From: Camarhynchus parvulus
Taxonomy: Eukaryota; Chordata; Aves; Passeriformes; Thraupidae
Assembly (NCBI RefSeq): GCF_901933205.1
Contig: NC_044600.1
Location: forward strand, 5,556,501-5,620,500
Direction: 5' to 3'
DNA length: 64,000 bases
Below are positions 11,395 through 21,380 of the stretch, in pieces; position 1 is the stretch's first letter, and every line of letters starts with the position of its first letter. Under the pieces are notes generated by a model that saw nothing but the letters and a program-made list of their open reading frames with translations, ran no database searches and was not told where the DNA came from. Position numbers and translations under genes: made by a program.

Positions 11395-11450
11395 CCCCCT
11401 AATATTAGCGAATATATTGGCTAGATCTTAATCTGGATTAAACCATGCTC
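11395..11450. promoter_or_regulatory. A+T-rich motif patch with inverted TAATCT/GGATTA
   Basis: TTAATCTGGATTAA at 11,428-11,441 places TAATCT opposite GGATTA. This is the inverted arrangement favoured by lysine-50 homeodomains (OTX, PITX, CRX, GSC). AATATTAGCGAATATATTGG lies just upstream. Confidence 0.35.
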
Positions 11451-11829
11451 TGAAAGAGGAGGCAAGGCAAGGATAACTCTGGGCAGTGTCTTGATTTCCA
11501 TGGCAGAAATTCCAAAGGGGATTGTCCCCTCTCTGGCATTGCCTTATTCGTTGGCCAGACAGAGCAGACAAGGAAGAGGATTGGAAAATGGGGTGTTGGA
11601 ATGCAGAGTGCAGCAGGAATGATGAGTTGGCATCCCAGCTGGGGAGACATGGAGAGCAAGGAGAGTAATTCCAGTGAGTCAAATGCCCTTCCCTGGCCCC
11701 AGGCTAAAATCCAGGGACATTGGGAAATATAAAAGGAAAGGGGAGGGAGGGAGCACCCTCAAACTCAAACAGAATATTCAGTGTTTGCTTTAGGTGGTGG
11801 CAATTTTCCTTGTCCTCTTCCTCTCCAGA
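11451..11829. other. unique noncoding stretch
   Basis: Nothing recognised. The part at 11,725-11,780 is A-rich and purine-rich. Confidence 0.5.
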
Positions 11830-12005
11830 GAAGAATTAACCTCAGGATGAGAAGTCCAAGCACTTTGTGCTAAAAATGCCCGTCCCAGTTAAGTCTGGTC
11901 TTAGCCCAAAATTGCAAATAGTTTCCATCTCCCTGGAACTGCTGTTTCCAGTCAATGAGGCTTCACTCCAGTTACACACAGCCCTCAAACTGGTTAAAGG
12001 AAGAA
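11830..12005. promoter_or_regulatory. candidate conserved noncoding element
   Basis: AGCACTTTGTGCTAAAAATG, AAAATTGCAAATAGTTTCC and AACTGGTTAAAGG give a balanced-composition island between C-rich flanks. GTCTGGTCTTAGCCC is SMAD-like. Evidence is compositional. Confidence 0.28.
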
Positions 12006-12593
12006 ACTCCCCCCCTGCTCTTCCCTGTGCATCCCAGTGCATCCACCCTCCCGGGAAAAGCCGAAGAGGGAAGATTTTTTGTCAAGTTTAAACAATGACT
12101 TCTGGGAAGAGCCATGGCATGTGTTCTGCAGCAAATCCAAGGGGATGACCACAAGATTCCCTCTGGCTCTGTGCTCTGGGAAGCCATTGTTTGGGATATG
12201 TTGCAGGGCTGTTTGCCTTGGCCCAGCGTGTCATCCTCTCTCCAAGCTTTGAATAGGCCCTGCTGCAGAAAAGCACTGGAAAAGTCTGTTCTCCATTTGC
12301 TCTTGGCACTCGTTTGGTTGTTTGTTTGTTTATTTCTCTGGGATTATTTTAAGGACCTCGAGGTCCCCGCAGCTCCAGAGGCAGGACCTCCATGTGCTGC
12401 ATGGGTGTTCCCTCTCCGATGGCAGAGGATGGGGAAGGTCACATCCCCCTGTCCTGGCACCTGGCCTGGATGTGCTGCTCCTGCTCCTCTGTGTCCTGGA
12501 GGACCAAGGGCTCTCAGCATCCCTGCAGCTCCATTTCCATTGGGTGAGGAGTGCTTGCTGCAACCCTGGCTACTCCAGGCTGTGTCCCAGGAT
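12006..12593. other. unique noncoding stretch
   Basis: No gene recognised. TTTGGTTGTTTGTTTGTTTA at about 12,311 is a short (GTTT)n run. Open frames of 158-239 codons start here and run into the CR1 fragment downstream; they are not genes. Confidence 0.55.
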
Positions 12594-12834
12594 TCCAGAG
12601 GGCAGGGTTGGATGGGATATTGGGAGGGAATTCTTCCCTGTGATGCTGCTGAGGCCCTGGCACAGGGTGTCCCGAGAAGCTGTGGCTGCCCCTGGATCCC
12701 TGGCAGTGTCCCAGACCAGGCTGGATGGGGCTTGGAGCAGCCTGGGACAGTGGAAGGTGTCCCTGCCCATGGCAGGGGTGGGACTGGATGGGCTATAAGG
12801 TCCTTTCCAACCCAAACAATTTTGTCATTCTGAT
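12594..12834 (+). mobile_element. CR1 LINE 3' fragment
   Basis: The order is GAGGGCAGGGTTGGATGGGA, ATATTGGGAGGGAATTCTTC, GAGGCCCTGGCACAGGGTG, GAAGCTGTGGCTGCCCCTGG, CCAGGCTGGATGGGGCTTGG and AAGGTCCTTTCCAACCCAAA. About 240 bases are retained with an intact 3' region and a weakened octamer tail. Confidence 0.93.
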
Positions 12835-13188
12835 TAGGAAGCCTCAGGCTCCATCTCTCCCCCATCCTGTCCCACTTCCCTCTCCCAGGCAGCACCAGCT
12901 CCTCCCAGCTGATTCCCAGCTATTTGTCTGAGCTCCCACAAGATCCAAGCCCTGGGGAGCCTGGCACAGCCCCAGGCAATCTGCTCCAGTGCGTTGCTCT
13001 CCTTAGAAAGGATTTGTAAACACAAATCTGGATCTATTCTGTTGCAATCTCAAACCATTGTCGGGTCCCAGCCAGGCAGCCCCAGCTGCTTTGCTCTGAT
13101 GGATGAAAAGCTGGGAAAACCTGAGGCTTGAACAGGGTCTGACCCCCACAGGCTTCTGGGGAGGTCACCCCCTTCCTGCTGGCATCCC
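12835..13188. other. unique noncoding stretch between two CR1 copies
   Basis: Nothing recognised. A short patch at 12,995-13,065 is A+T-richer (TAGAAAGGATTTGTAAACAC). Confidence 0.5.
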
Positions 13189-13412
13189 AAAGAATCACAG
13201 AGTCATGGAATGGTTCCGGTTGGAAGGGACATTGCAAGGTCATTGTCTTCCACTCCCTGCCATGGGCAGGGACACCTTCCACTATCCCAGGTTGCTGCAA
13301 ATCCTGTCCAACCTGGCCTCGGACATTTCCAGGGATCCAGGGGCAGCCACAGCTTCTCTGGGCAGCCTGTGTTCCTCACAGAGAACAATTCCTGCCCAGT
13401 CTAACCCGGTGG
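13189..13412 (-). mobile_element. CR1 LINE 3' fragment
   Basis: AATCACAGAGTCATGGAATG is a well-kept octamer tail in reverse. GGTTGGAAGGGACATTGCAA, CTGCCATGGGCAGGGACACC, GGATCCAGGGGCAGCCACAG and CTTCTCTGGGCAGCCTGTG follow. With the plus copy 350 bases upstream it forms an inverted pair. Confidence 0.93.
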
Positions 13413-13769
13413 GATTCCTCAGCTCTGCCTTGAGGAAGAGGAAACCTCGGGTGGAGCAGCCAAAGCAAGGTCTGGATGTCAGCTGCTCTGTGCCCTCCAG
13501 AGGTGTCCCACGGTGGGAGGCAACCACCCACATCCTGCCTGGCCTTGTCCAAGCTGCAGCTGAGGGCAGGAGCAGCGGTGGTGCTGACCACGAGTCCCTC
13601 TGGAAATAGCAAAGGGAAGGAAGCAGCAGATGGAGAAAAGGAGGAGCGAGACAGCGCGAGGGAGAATAAGTGGCTGTGCATGAGGAGCTGGGAGGAGTGG
13701 AGAGCAGAGGGAGCTGTAATTAGGGCAGGTTTGGTTGTGTGAATTTTGCTGGGTCTGCAGCAGGAGGTT
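13413..13769. other. unique noncoding stretch
   Basis: No gene recognised. A purine-rich segment at 13,600-13,720 (GGAAGGAAGCAGCAGATGG and following) makes charged open frames on the plus strand without any recognisable domain. Confidence 0.5.
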
Positions 13770-13890
13770 GCCCAGCAGCTGCACAAATGATTTATTACAC
13801 GTTCACTACATCTGCCCTGTAGGAAGGTAAATAAAATGTACACAGTGTCCCATTTACTCAGACAATCAGGGGCATATGACCCAATTTCTC
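13770..13890. promoter_or_regulatory. candidate conserved noncoding element
   Basis: ATGATTTATTACACGTTCAC, AAGGTAAATAAAATGTACAC and CATTTACTCAGACAATCAGG form an A+T-rich island. It has a HOX/CDX-type TTTATTAC core and an AP-1-like TTACTCAG. Confidence 0.32.
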
Positions 13891-14589
13891 TTTGACTCCA
13901 GTGTTTTCCTCCCTGGGATGAGCCCCCTGGGAGGTGGGAACGCCCCAGGGCCCCCCAGAGTCACATTTATCTCACTGTCCTTGCTGTCAGAGGGATCCCA
14001 GGTGGGGTGTAACCCCCCAGCCATCCTCCACCTCCAGCCACCGGTGACCTGGGGCAAGGAGGGACACCCGGGAGGTGCCAGCCCCACTCCAGGCCCCATC
14101 TGCGTGTGGGATTAGGGATGCTGCTCCCCTGGCAGGGACAGGGGGAGCGACAGGAGCCGGGAGCATCATCTGGCCCCTGTATCTGCCCGAGCTGCGGGGC
14201 TCGGCACAGGCGGCTCCACCATGGGGAGGGCCCTCAGACCCCCCTTCGGAGGAGAAAGTGCTGTGTGAGCAGCGGGAACTGGATTTTCCATGGGTTTGCT
14301 CCGTCACTCAGCAGGTCTGGGGGAGATAAGGGCCCCTGCACCCTGGGATCCGTCGCTGATATCCCAGATCCAGCCTTGCTGAATGTGCAGCTTTTGGCCG
14401 CACTGTTCCTGACTCTTTAAGGGATTTTTTTTTTTCCGCCAGCTTTCCTTGTTAAGGCTCCTCTGGCCTCCCCAGCAGGCAGCCCCGGGCAGGCAGGAGC
14501 CATTTCCAGCCGGGATTTGTTGCAGATGTCGGGCAGGGAGAGGCCGGGGAGGTGGCACAGGGCCAGCGGGGCCACGGGCAACCAAAGGG
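13891..14589. other. unique noncoding stretch
   Basis: No gene recognised. T10 at 14,426-14,435 lies in a short A+T-richer stretch after TTCCTGACTCTTTAAGGG. CpGs are mildly frequent at 14,060-14,290. Confidence 0.45.
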
Positions 14590-14810
14590 GCATAAAGTGG
14601 CCATTGAGCTAAAACCCCTCTTTGAGGGATTCGAGTTCAAGGATTTGACCGTGCAAAGAAAGAGCCCGTGGGCCGTGAGCTTTTCTGAATCCCATTTCCA
14701 TAGGACTTTGAGCAAATATTCCCCAGAAGCATGTTGTGCTGCGTGGTTGGTTTATCTGCTGGGCTTATCCTGCTGCACGCAGGAAAATACAGCTGGAAAA
14801 CCTTCCTGGA
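14590..14810. promoter_or_regulatory. candidate conserved noncoding element
   Basis: The island carries CATAAAGTGGCCATTGAGC, GATTTGACCGTGCAAAG, GACTTTGAGCAAATATTCC and TGGTTGGTTTATCTGCTGGG. CTTTGAGCAAATATT is TCF/LEF-like next to a forkhead-like half. Support is compositional only. Confidence 0.3.
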
Positions 14811-15289
14811 GGGCTGAGGAGCAGCACACAGGGGCTGGTGACAGCCTTCCCTGGCAGCCCCAGCGCTCCGGGGTGGACACTCGCACCCATCCCTCTGCCA
14901 GCGGGTCCCTCTTGTCGCCTCCTGCAGCCAGATGTTCCCCCAGCTGTGCAGGGCGGAGCGGGGATGTGGAGGACCGGGCGCTGTTACTTAGCAACAGCTG
15001 AAGGATGTGCTTTAACCCTGTCCCCAGCACCACCCTCCCGGCGAGTCCTGCGGGGGAATGGGCGCCGTTCCCACCAGAGCGAGGCTCCAGGAGGGATTAT
15101 TTCCCATTCTATCCTCCTTCTGCTCCGTAATTATGGGCTGCTTCGGACACAGGGAGCTGCTCAGTCCTGGCTTGGGATGAATCCCTGGGTTGGGATGGGC
15201 AGGGCTCATCCCGGAGCTGCTGTCCCTTCTCCCTCTCCTCACTCCAGGCTCCTTCCTTCCCCTGCTCCACGCTGCCGCTCCTCCCACAG
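14811..15289. other. unique, mildly CpG-rich stretch with an X-box
   Basis: No gene recognised. It holds the RFX-like site at 14,983-14,995 and scattered CpGs (GCGGAGCGGGG, ACCGGGCGC, CGGCGAGTC). Confidence 0.5.
14983..14995. promoter_or_regulatory. RFX-like X-box
   Basis: GTTACTTAGCAAC has a GTTAC left half and GCAAC right half around a short spacer. It resembles the inverted-repeat X-box bound by RFX factors, which often control ciliary genes. Confidence 0.35.
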
Positions 15290-15480
15290 CCCGAGGACAA
15301 AAACCTAATTGCACGACATAAATTATAGCAACTCTCCAAATAAAAGCCCAGGCAGAAAAGGCTGCGGCTGGATGGACACTTGAGGGCTATTAGAAGATGC
15401 ATAAATTCCTTTCCCCGGGTTTTTCATTTTTACATGTCTAATTACAGTGAAAGGAGCCTTTCAAGGGCTGCTCAACTGCC
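15290..15480. promoter_or_regulatory. candidate conserved noncoding element
   Basis: One of the clearest A+T-rich islands. It contains AACCTAATTGCACGACATAA, ATTATAGCAACTCTCC, AAGATGCATAAATTCC and TTACATGTCTAATTACAG. Multiple TAATT cores and a CDX/HOX-like CATAAATT occur in under 200 bases. Confidence 0.4.
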
Positions 15481-15689
15481 AGGGCTCTCCGCAGCCCCTG
15501 GCAACTGGAGCGGGAAGAGGTGGCAGGGTCGGACACCCCCGTTTACCTTGGAGAGAGCCCGGAGCTAAACAAATGCCAAGGGCTTGGGAAGGAGCGGCAG
15601 GAACCGCTGCATTCCCTTGATCTCCCCCGGGAACCTGCAGCGGTTCCCCGGGCACCCATCACTCCCAGGGAGATGTCTGGGCCATTGTG

Positions 15690-15800
15690 GCCCCTCTTTA
15701 TTTATCTGACGCTCCTCAAACTTTAATTAAAGATGTCTCCTCGGGGTGTGCTTTAGCTCCATATTGAAGATGGACTGGCTGGAGAAAATGAAAACGAGCA
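15690..15800. promoter_or_regulatory. candidate conserved noncoding element
   Basis: TTTATTTATCTGACGCTCC, AAACTTTAATTAAAGATGTC and CTCCATATTGAAGATGG. CTTTAATTAAAG is a perfect 12-base palindrome with a homeodomain dimer-like TAATTA core. Confidence 0.38.
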
Positions 15801-17869
15801 GCGTTCCTGAGCACTGGGAATAAAAAAGCAGGAGGGGGATGATGGAATTTAATGGTCTGGCTCCCCCCCTCTCCGTGCTCCAGCCATGGAGACCCCAGAT
15901 GTGCCAGCGTGGCTTGGAGGGAACAGGAAGGACCTGGGATCCACCAGGCAGGGGAATTTCAGGCTGGGATGGGGAAAAAAGCCCTTAAAGCAAGAGAAAT
16001 GCAGCGGGGTCAGAGGGCAGAGCTGCTCCCTGCTCAGAGCACCCAGAGCCTGACGAGCTGCTGGGATAATTAGGGGCAATTTATACCTCCAGGTCAGGGG
16101 TTCACTCTGCCTTGTCATCGATTTTGAGGTGGGTGATAAACTGCCGGGAAAACAGAGCTGTTGGGATAACACGGGAAGTGTCCCATTAGAGGGGGAGCTT
16201 CTGGAGAGAACGCTGCCATCAGAGCCCCCCGTGGCCAGGCCTGGGCTGGACCCCCGGGGTTTTATTGTCACTGTCCCCCCATCCCTGGGGCTGGCAATGT
16301 CCCCTCTGAAGCTGTGCTGCTCTCCTTCCCACGGGGGGAAAGTGTTGGGATGCTGCACATCAGTGTTCTCCCCATCCAGGAATGGCTCCATCATTTTATG
16401 GGAAGCAGATTTAGGAAGGCAGCTCCAGGGTCATTCTCACACAACCTTCAGGGACTCTGATTTTTATACCTGGGACCTGGAAACAAATCCAGGGAAGTTT
16501 TGTGCCTGCATTTGTCCCTGCAGGGGAACAGCTCCTGGCCCTGGGTCCATGCACAGGATGGGTCGAGGGCTGGCCTGGTTGCAGGTGGAGGTGCTAAGGG
16601 AGTGTGCAGGACATGGATTCATCCTCAGCCCATCCTGTTCCGTGTTTGCTCCGCTCCACAAGCCATGGAAAAGGGAAGCCCAGGCAAGGGGAGTGTCGGG
16701 AACTCTCCTGCAGGGGAGGGGGTGTCCCTTGGCTCACAGCTCTGATCACAGATGCGGATCCTGCTGCTCCCGGTGAGCACAGCAAGAGCTTAAATGTGTT
16801 TGTTCCGTGCCTTTCTTTGCAAACTGCTCCAGCAGGTAGAACGCTCCCCAGGTTTATTCCTGCAGCCAAAGAGAAGCAGCTGCAGGAGGGAGCTGGAGGT
16901 GTGAGGCAGCTCAAGCCCTGGTTCTGCTGCAGGGCACAGCGAGCTCTGCCCCTCATCCCGGGATGCTCCCCCGGATTCGGCTGCACTGATATGATCCCAC
17001 TCTGGATAAGCTGCTTGAGCTGGAGCCTGGCTGTGCTTCCTCTCATTGAAGGTGTCAAATTATGCCCCAGACTGAACTCAGCAGCAGCAGCAAAGTCCTT
17101 CCCAAGTCCATGAAATCATCCAGAGCTTGCGCCATGAAATTCCAGGAGAGGTGATTGCTCTGATCTTCCCGGGCTGAGAAGTGCCCTTTTCACCCAAAGA
17201 GGTCCCAAACAATTAAAGCTGGCTCATTGTGATCAGAGTTAAAATTGCTCTGTCTGTGGCTCAGGGCTCATCCACATCTCCTTAAAAACCAGGTGCTGAT
17301 CCACAAGTCCTGGAATCTGCATGGATGGGGATGGAGCGGTGCTGTGCTGCATCCCAGGGTTGGGAACACAGCTGGACATTGTCACAGCCCTCCTGGAACC
17401 CCTCTATGTCACTTTGGTTGATGTCTCACCTTTCCAAAATGATCCTTGTGCTGATGGAGACACAGAGAAGAGTCAGACCCAATCCATGGGCAGGGTGGCA
17501 GGAACCAGGCACTTCCAACCACAAAGATTCAACGAAACCCACACCTGCAAATGGATTCAGCAAAAAAGACAAAACTCACCAGGTGAATTCTTTGCTGAAG
17601 CTGGGAATGAGGCACCTGGAGAACTCTGTGTTTCCCAAAACACTGAGGTCAGCAGATCCCCCTCACCGAGCACCCAACTCATCACCTCTGTGGGGACAGA
17701 TTTGTGAGGATGCTCCTGTTGTGCCATTAAAAATATTAAGAATAATAATAAAGGAGGGGGAAGGGAAGTGTGTCTGGCTGGAAAAGGGACTCTGCAGCCT
17801 GGGAAGCCACCCCTGAGCTCTGGCTCGGCTCGGAGAAGCCCCTCTTGGCATCCAGTCCTTGGGTGGTCT
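15801..17869. other. unique noncoding stretch
   Basis: No gene or repeat family recognised. Short A+T-richer patches lie at 16,060-16,140 (GGGATAATTAGGGGCAATTT) and 17,120-17,290. A (AAT)n-like patch with AATAATAATAAAGG is at 17,740-17,755. Open frames up to 215 codons have no domain signature. Confidence 0.5.
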
Positions 17870-18035
17870 CTGCCTCTTAATTACAGGGTTAATGCCACGT
17901 TACGATCAGGAGAAGTTTCTTAGCCTGATAATGAGTAGGAAGCAGCTGTAGCCTGGAAAATGGAATAATTGCAGAGTGGAGCAGTGTAATTATAAGGTGT
18001 GGATCCACTGCCTCCATGTTTACCTAGAGGAGACA
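17870..18035. promoter_or_regulatory. candidate conserved noncoding element
   Basis: CTCTTAATTACAGGGTTAATG, CGTTACGATCAGG, CCTGATAATGAGTAGG, AATGGAATAATTGCAG and GTGTAATTATAAGGTG give five TAAT-type cores within 140 bases, plus retained CpGs. Confidence 0.4.
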
Positions 18036-18280
18036 AAATCCCCTCAGAAGCTGCAGCCGTGGCAGCAGCTGGAGCTCTCTTGCAGGGGGGTGTAAGTGTG
18101 TAGTAAAGGGGGAGTAAGGACAAGTCCTGGCCTGCTCCAGTCGCTGGGGATGTGCCAGGGCTTGAGTTCAGGTGGACTCAGAGCCAGCAGCACCCGGGTC
18201 CTGCTGGATGAGCACCATTCCATCTTCTGGGAAGGGCATGGATCCATGGAGCACCACTGTGACGATCCCAGCTTGGACAC
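18036..18280. other. unique noncoding stretch
   Basis: Nothing recognised apart from the A+T-poor flank of the preceding candidate element and a GGGGGTGTAAGTGTGTAG patch. Confidence 0.5.
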
Positions 18281-18500
18281 AGCATCACAGGATGGGTTGG
18301 GTTGGAAGGGAACTTAAAGATCATCCTGTTCCACCCCCTGCCACAGATCTTAAAGATCAGCCCCATTCCACCTTCCCTTATCCCAGGTTGCTCCAAGTGC
18401 CATCCAATCTGGCCTGGGACATTTCCAGGGATGGGGCAGCCACAGCTTTTCTGTGCCAGGGCCTCCTCAACCTCATTGCAAAAACTTTCTTCCTTCCTCA
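18281..18500 (-). mobile_element. CR1 LINE 3' fragment with small internal duplication
   Basis: GATGGGTTGGGTTGGAAGGG marks the 3' end. ACTTAAAGATCATCCTGTTC is followed about 40 bases later by ATCTTAAAGATCAGCCCC, so a short piece is duplicated inside the copy. CATTTCCAGGGATGGGGCAG and GTGCCAGGGCCTCCTCAACC continue the family order. Confidence 0.9.
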
Positions 18501-18735
18501 TGCTCATTGTCTCTCATTTTCATCCTGGGAAAAAGCTTTTGCCAACTGGTTTTTTTCCCTGAAAAAGAGATTCGGCTGAATCCAAACATTTGTTGCAGTT
18601 TTGCTGGGTCTGCTCAATTATTCTGCACTTTAAAAAGACAAAATATGCCAATGTGGAAAGTGGGTCAGATTTGAGATGAGTGGCAGTAACAAGGACTGAA
18701 GCACAGCTGAGCTGTTCCAGCAGCTCTGTCTGATT

Positions 18736-18875
18736 CTCTCCTTGAGATCCTAATGCTCTCCTTGAGGTCCCAATGCTCTCCTTGAGATCCCAGAGCTCTC
18801 CTTGAGATCCCAATGCTCTTCTTGAGATCCCAGCGCTCTCCTTGAGATCCCAATGCTCTCCTTGAGATCCTGCAG
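18736..18875. repeat. 20-bp minisatellite, about 7 copies
   Basis: The unit CTCTCCTTGAGATCCCAATG recurs at an exact 20-base spacing. Variants include CCTAATG, GGTCCCAATG, CCCAGAG and CCCAGCG. Twenty bases is not a multiple of three, so three units give a 20-residue periodic translation on the minus strand (ISRRALGSQGE-like); that open frame is not a gene. Confidence 0.93.
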
Positions 18876-19298
18876 CCAGTACAAACTTGCTCCAAACCTA
18901 TCCTGAGCTCCATTACCTGCGCAACCTTTGGGAATGTTTTCCTTTGAGCTTTAACAATGACCCTGGGGCTGGTGTTTTTTGTGGTGAACGGTCTGGAGAG
19001 GAGCAGGGGAAGGTGAGAACCCTTCCCCAACCCTTCCCCAATCTTTCCCTTGCCAAAGTCCTTCACCAGGTCTGTGATCTTCTCCTGCTGCTCATCAGCT
19101 GGGAAATGGCTCAGGCACCACATAAGGAGCTAGACCAAGTTCTGTGGTGAGAGACAATGAACCAAGTAATGAGAGGGAATTTTTCATGGCCCCACACATT
19201 TCCCAAATGTTCCTAGGACACTCTGCTTTTCCCCATGGCAGATGTCCAGCTGGTCATCACTCTCCCCCAGGTGAGATCCCATCCCTCAGGAGCATCTT
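18876..19298. other. unique noncoding stretch
   Basis: No gene recognised. AATGAACCAAGTAATGAGAG near 19,157-19,175 is A+T-richer. Nothing repeated. Confidence 0.5.
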
Positions 19299-19512
19299 GT
19301 ATAATCCCAGAATATTTGGGCTGGAAAGGACCTTAAAGCCCATGCAGTGCCACCTCCACACCTTCCACTGTCCCAGGTTGCTCCAAGCCCCTTCCAACCT
19401 GGTCTTGGACACTTCCAAGGGTGGAGCAGCTGCACCTTTTTTGGGTACCATGTGCCAGAGCCTCACCACCCTTATAATAAAAATTTCTTCCCAATATTTA
19501 ATTTAAACTGAG
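19299..19512 (-). mobile_element. CR1 LINE 3' fragment
   Basis: ATAATCCCAGAATATTTGGG, GCTGGAAAGGACCTTAAAGC, CACTGTCCCAGGTTGCTCC, GGACACTTCCAAGGGTGGAG, CCAGAGCCTCACCACCC and TTTCTTCCCAATATTTAATT read in reverse CR1 order. Confidence 0.9.
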
Positions 19513-20124
19513 TCTCCTTTGGGTCAATATCTGGGCACTGGGTGGTTCCTGTGTCAGCTGCTCCATGAGCACCCAGCCCCTGAGTCCATCCCTGCCTGCC
19601 CCAGGGACCAGAGCCCCCTCGTGTTCCTGCACTGGACCCTGGGGACAAAACCAGGGGGGTATGACTGGAGCAGGGTCACTGAGATGCCTCAAGAGCCCCA
19701 TCCTGGCAGAGAGCCCCATGCTCCATCCCTGTTTTACCTCCTCCCCAGGGATCCCACTCACCTCTCAGAACTCCTGCACTGCTTTAAATTGGGCTGCTCA
19801 GACCTCCAGGGCAGGAAAAGCAGGAAGAGGCAAGCAGGGACTCAAATGGCTGATTTAATTCCCCATTCCCATTGGAATCACTGTTTTATTGGAGGTTGGA
19901 ACAGGTAACTGCAGCATGGAACTGCAGCTTGTGCTCTGGAGGCAGCAGGAGCTTCACCCTGATTACTTTTACTCGTTACCAGCATCTCCAAATCCCTCTA
20001 AATTCCTCTTGTCTTGCTCCTTGATTTCACCCTAGTCCTGCATGCTGAAGTCTGCAGAACCCCTGCCTTCCCTGTCCATTAAGCTTTTAACACTCCCTGC
20101 ATTTCCCGACAACGCTGCAGATCC
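19513..20124. other. unique noncoding stretch
   Basis: No gene recognised. A mixed segment at 19,850-20,110 includes TTCACCCTGATTACTTTTAC. Plus-strand frames of about 100-130 codons show no domain. Confidence 0.5.
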
Positions 20125-20240
20125 CATCAGAGCTCCTTAAATGTTAATTTTTATTGATTCTGTGCACGGGCATAAAAACCCACCCCCACACAAACATCAG
20201 ACATATATTGAGATACATATTGATATCTAGCAAGTGGTTC
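20125..20240. promoter_or_regulatory. candidate conserved element with ONECUT-like sites
   Basis: TTTTTATTGATTC at 20,148-20,160 and TACATATTGATATC at 20,214-20,227 carry the TATTGAT core of ONECUT (HNF6) and related CUT proteins. ATATATTGAGATAC lies between. AATGTTAATTTTTATT adds homeodomain cores. Confidence 0.35.
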
Positions 20241-21194
20241 CCGGAGCTGGAGGCTACTGGAAGTTGGTTCCTGGCACCCCAGGGAATGGGGGAATCCTCC
20301 CCAGTGGGAGGGAGGCCAAAGGCTGAGCAGTTCCTTCAGCAAGAGCTCAGGAAGCAAAGGGATTTTCCTCAAGGCATTCCCGAGGAACAGGACTTGAGCT
20401 GCTGGGCTGGATTGAATCTGAGCAGGTAGAGGGGCTTGGCACCAGGGAGGAAGGAATTTCCAGGGTTTCTGCTGGGATGAAGCCTTTGCTCACCATGTGA
20501 ACTGACAGCAATCCCAAGCCAGGCACACCGTGAGCATCCTGCACCCATCCTCCCTTGGATCCTTCAGAAAACACGGATTTCCCAGGGAAAGGGGCTGCTT
20601 GCCTCAGGGATTATGGACTTGTTGGGTTCTGTGTCGTGGTCACTGAGCAGCCAAATGGGTTTGTTAATCCTCTGCCTTTGATTTCCAGCACCACCTGTTT
20701 GCAAACCCTGCTTTAATCTCCATCCAGCCAGCTCCACCAAGAACACGGAAAACGATGTTCAAACAGAAAGAAGCCAAGGATGACCCAGTGAAGGTCCCCC
20801 TGCAGAGACACTGGGTGTTCTCAGCCAGCCCTGTCCCCTCCCAGCTGCTGGCCAGGGTGCAGGCGTCACTCACATCTGGGAAAACTCATTCCCATTTTCT
20901 TTATCTGGAGAAAATAACCTGCCCTGGCTCCGAGCTGCTCTCAAAAAGTGTCAGTGTCACCTGCCACAGGGCAAAGATTCACCTGGGGACCTTGCAAAGG
21001 GGGTGAGCCTGGTGCTTGGATTTTTACTGGAATGAGAGGGGACATGAGGGAGCCACAGGATCCTTGCTGGGACATTCAAAGTGAACCCAGGAGGGACTGG
21101 AAGACAAATTTCCATCTGCCATCAGTTTTGTACTGCATGAGCTCCATCCAAGCCCTCTGTGTGTCGTCCCTGTGAAAAGGAGCTGTGTTTGAAA
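20241..21194. other. unique noncoding stretch
   Basis: No gene recognised. From 20,690 a plus-strand frame stays open to 21,006, with AG just before and GTGAAG at 20,790. It has no recognisable domain and no periodic codon signal I would trust, so it is not called. Confidence 0.45.
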
Positions 21195-21380
21195 CTAAAA
21201 GAGGGAAGATTTAAGTTAAATATTAGGAGGAAGTTCCTCCCTGGGAGGGTGGTGAGGCCCTGGCACAGGTTGTCCAGAGAAGCTGTGGCTGCCCCGTCCT
21301 TGGCAGTGTCCCAGGCAGGGAGTGGAACAAGATAAGGTTTAAAATCCCTTCCATCCAAACCATTCTGGGATTCTGCGATT
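21195..21380 (+). mobile_element. CR1 LINE 3' fragment
   Basis: GAAACTAAAAGAGGGAAGAT, TTAAATATTAGGAGGAAGTT, GGTGGTGAGGCCCTGGCACA and GAGAAGCTGTGGCTGCCCC are followed by a shortened 3' part (the GGCTGGA...GGAAGGTGTCC block is deleted) and TCCATCCAAACCATTCTGG. Confidence 0.9.

Noticed and set aside
20690..21006. Exon-like plus-strand frame after an AG and before GTGAAG
   Set aside because: The frame runs on past the putative donor, the polypyrimidine tract is poor, and no family is recognisable.
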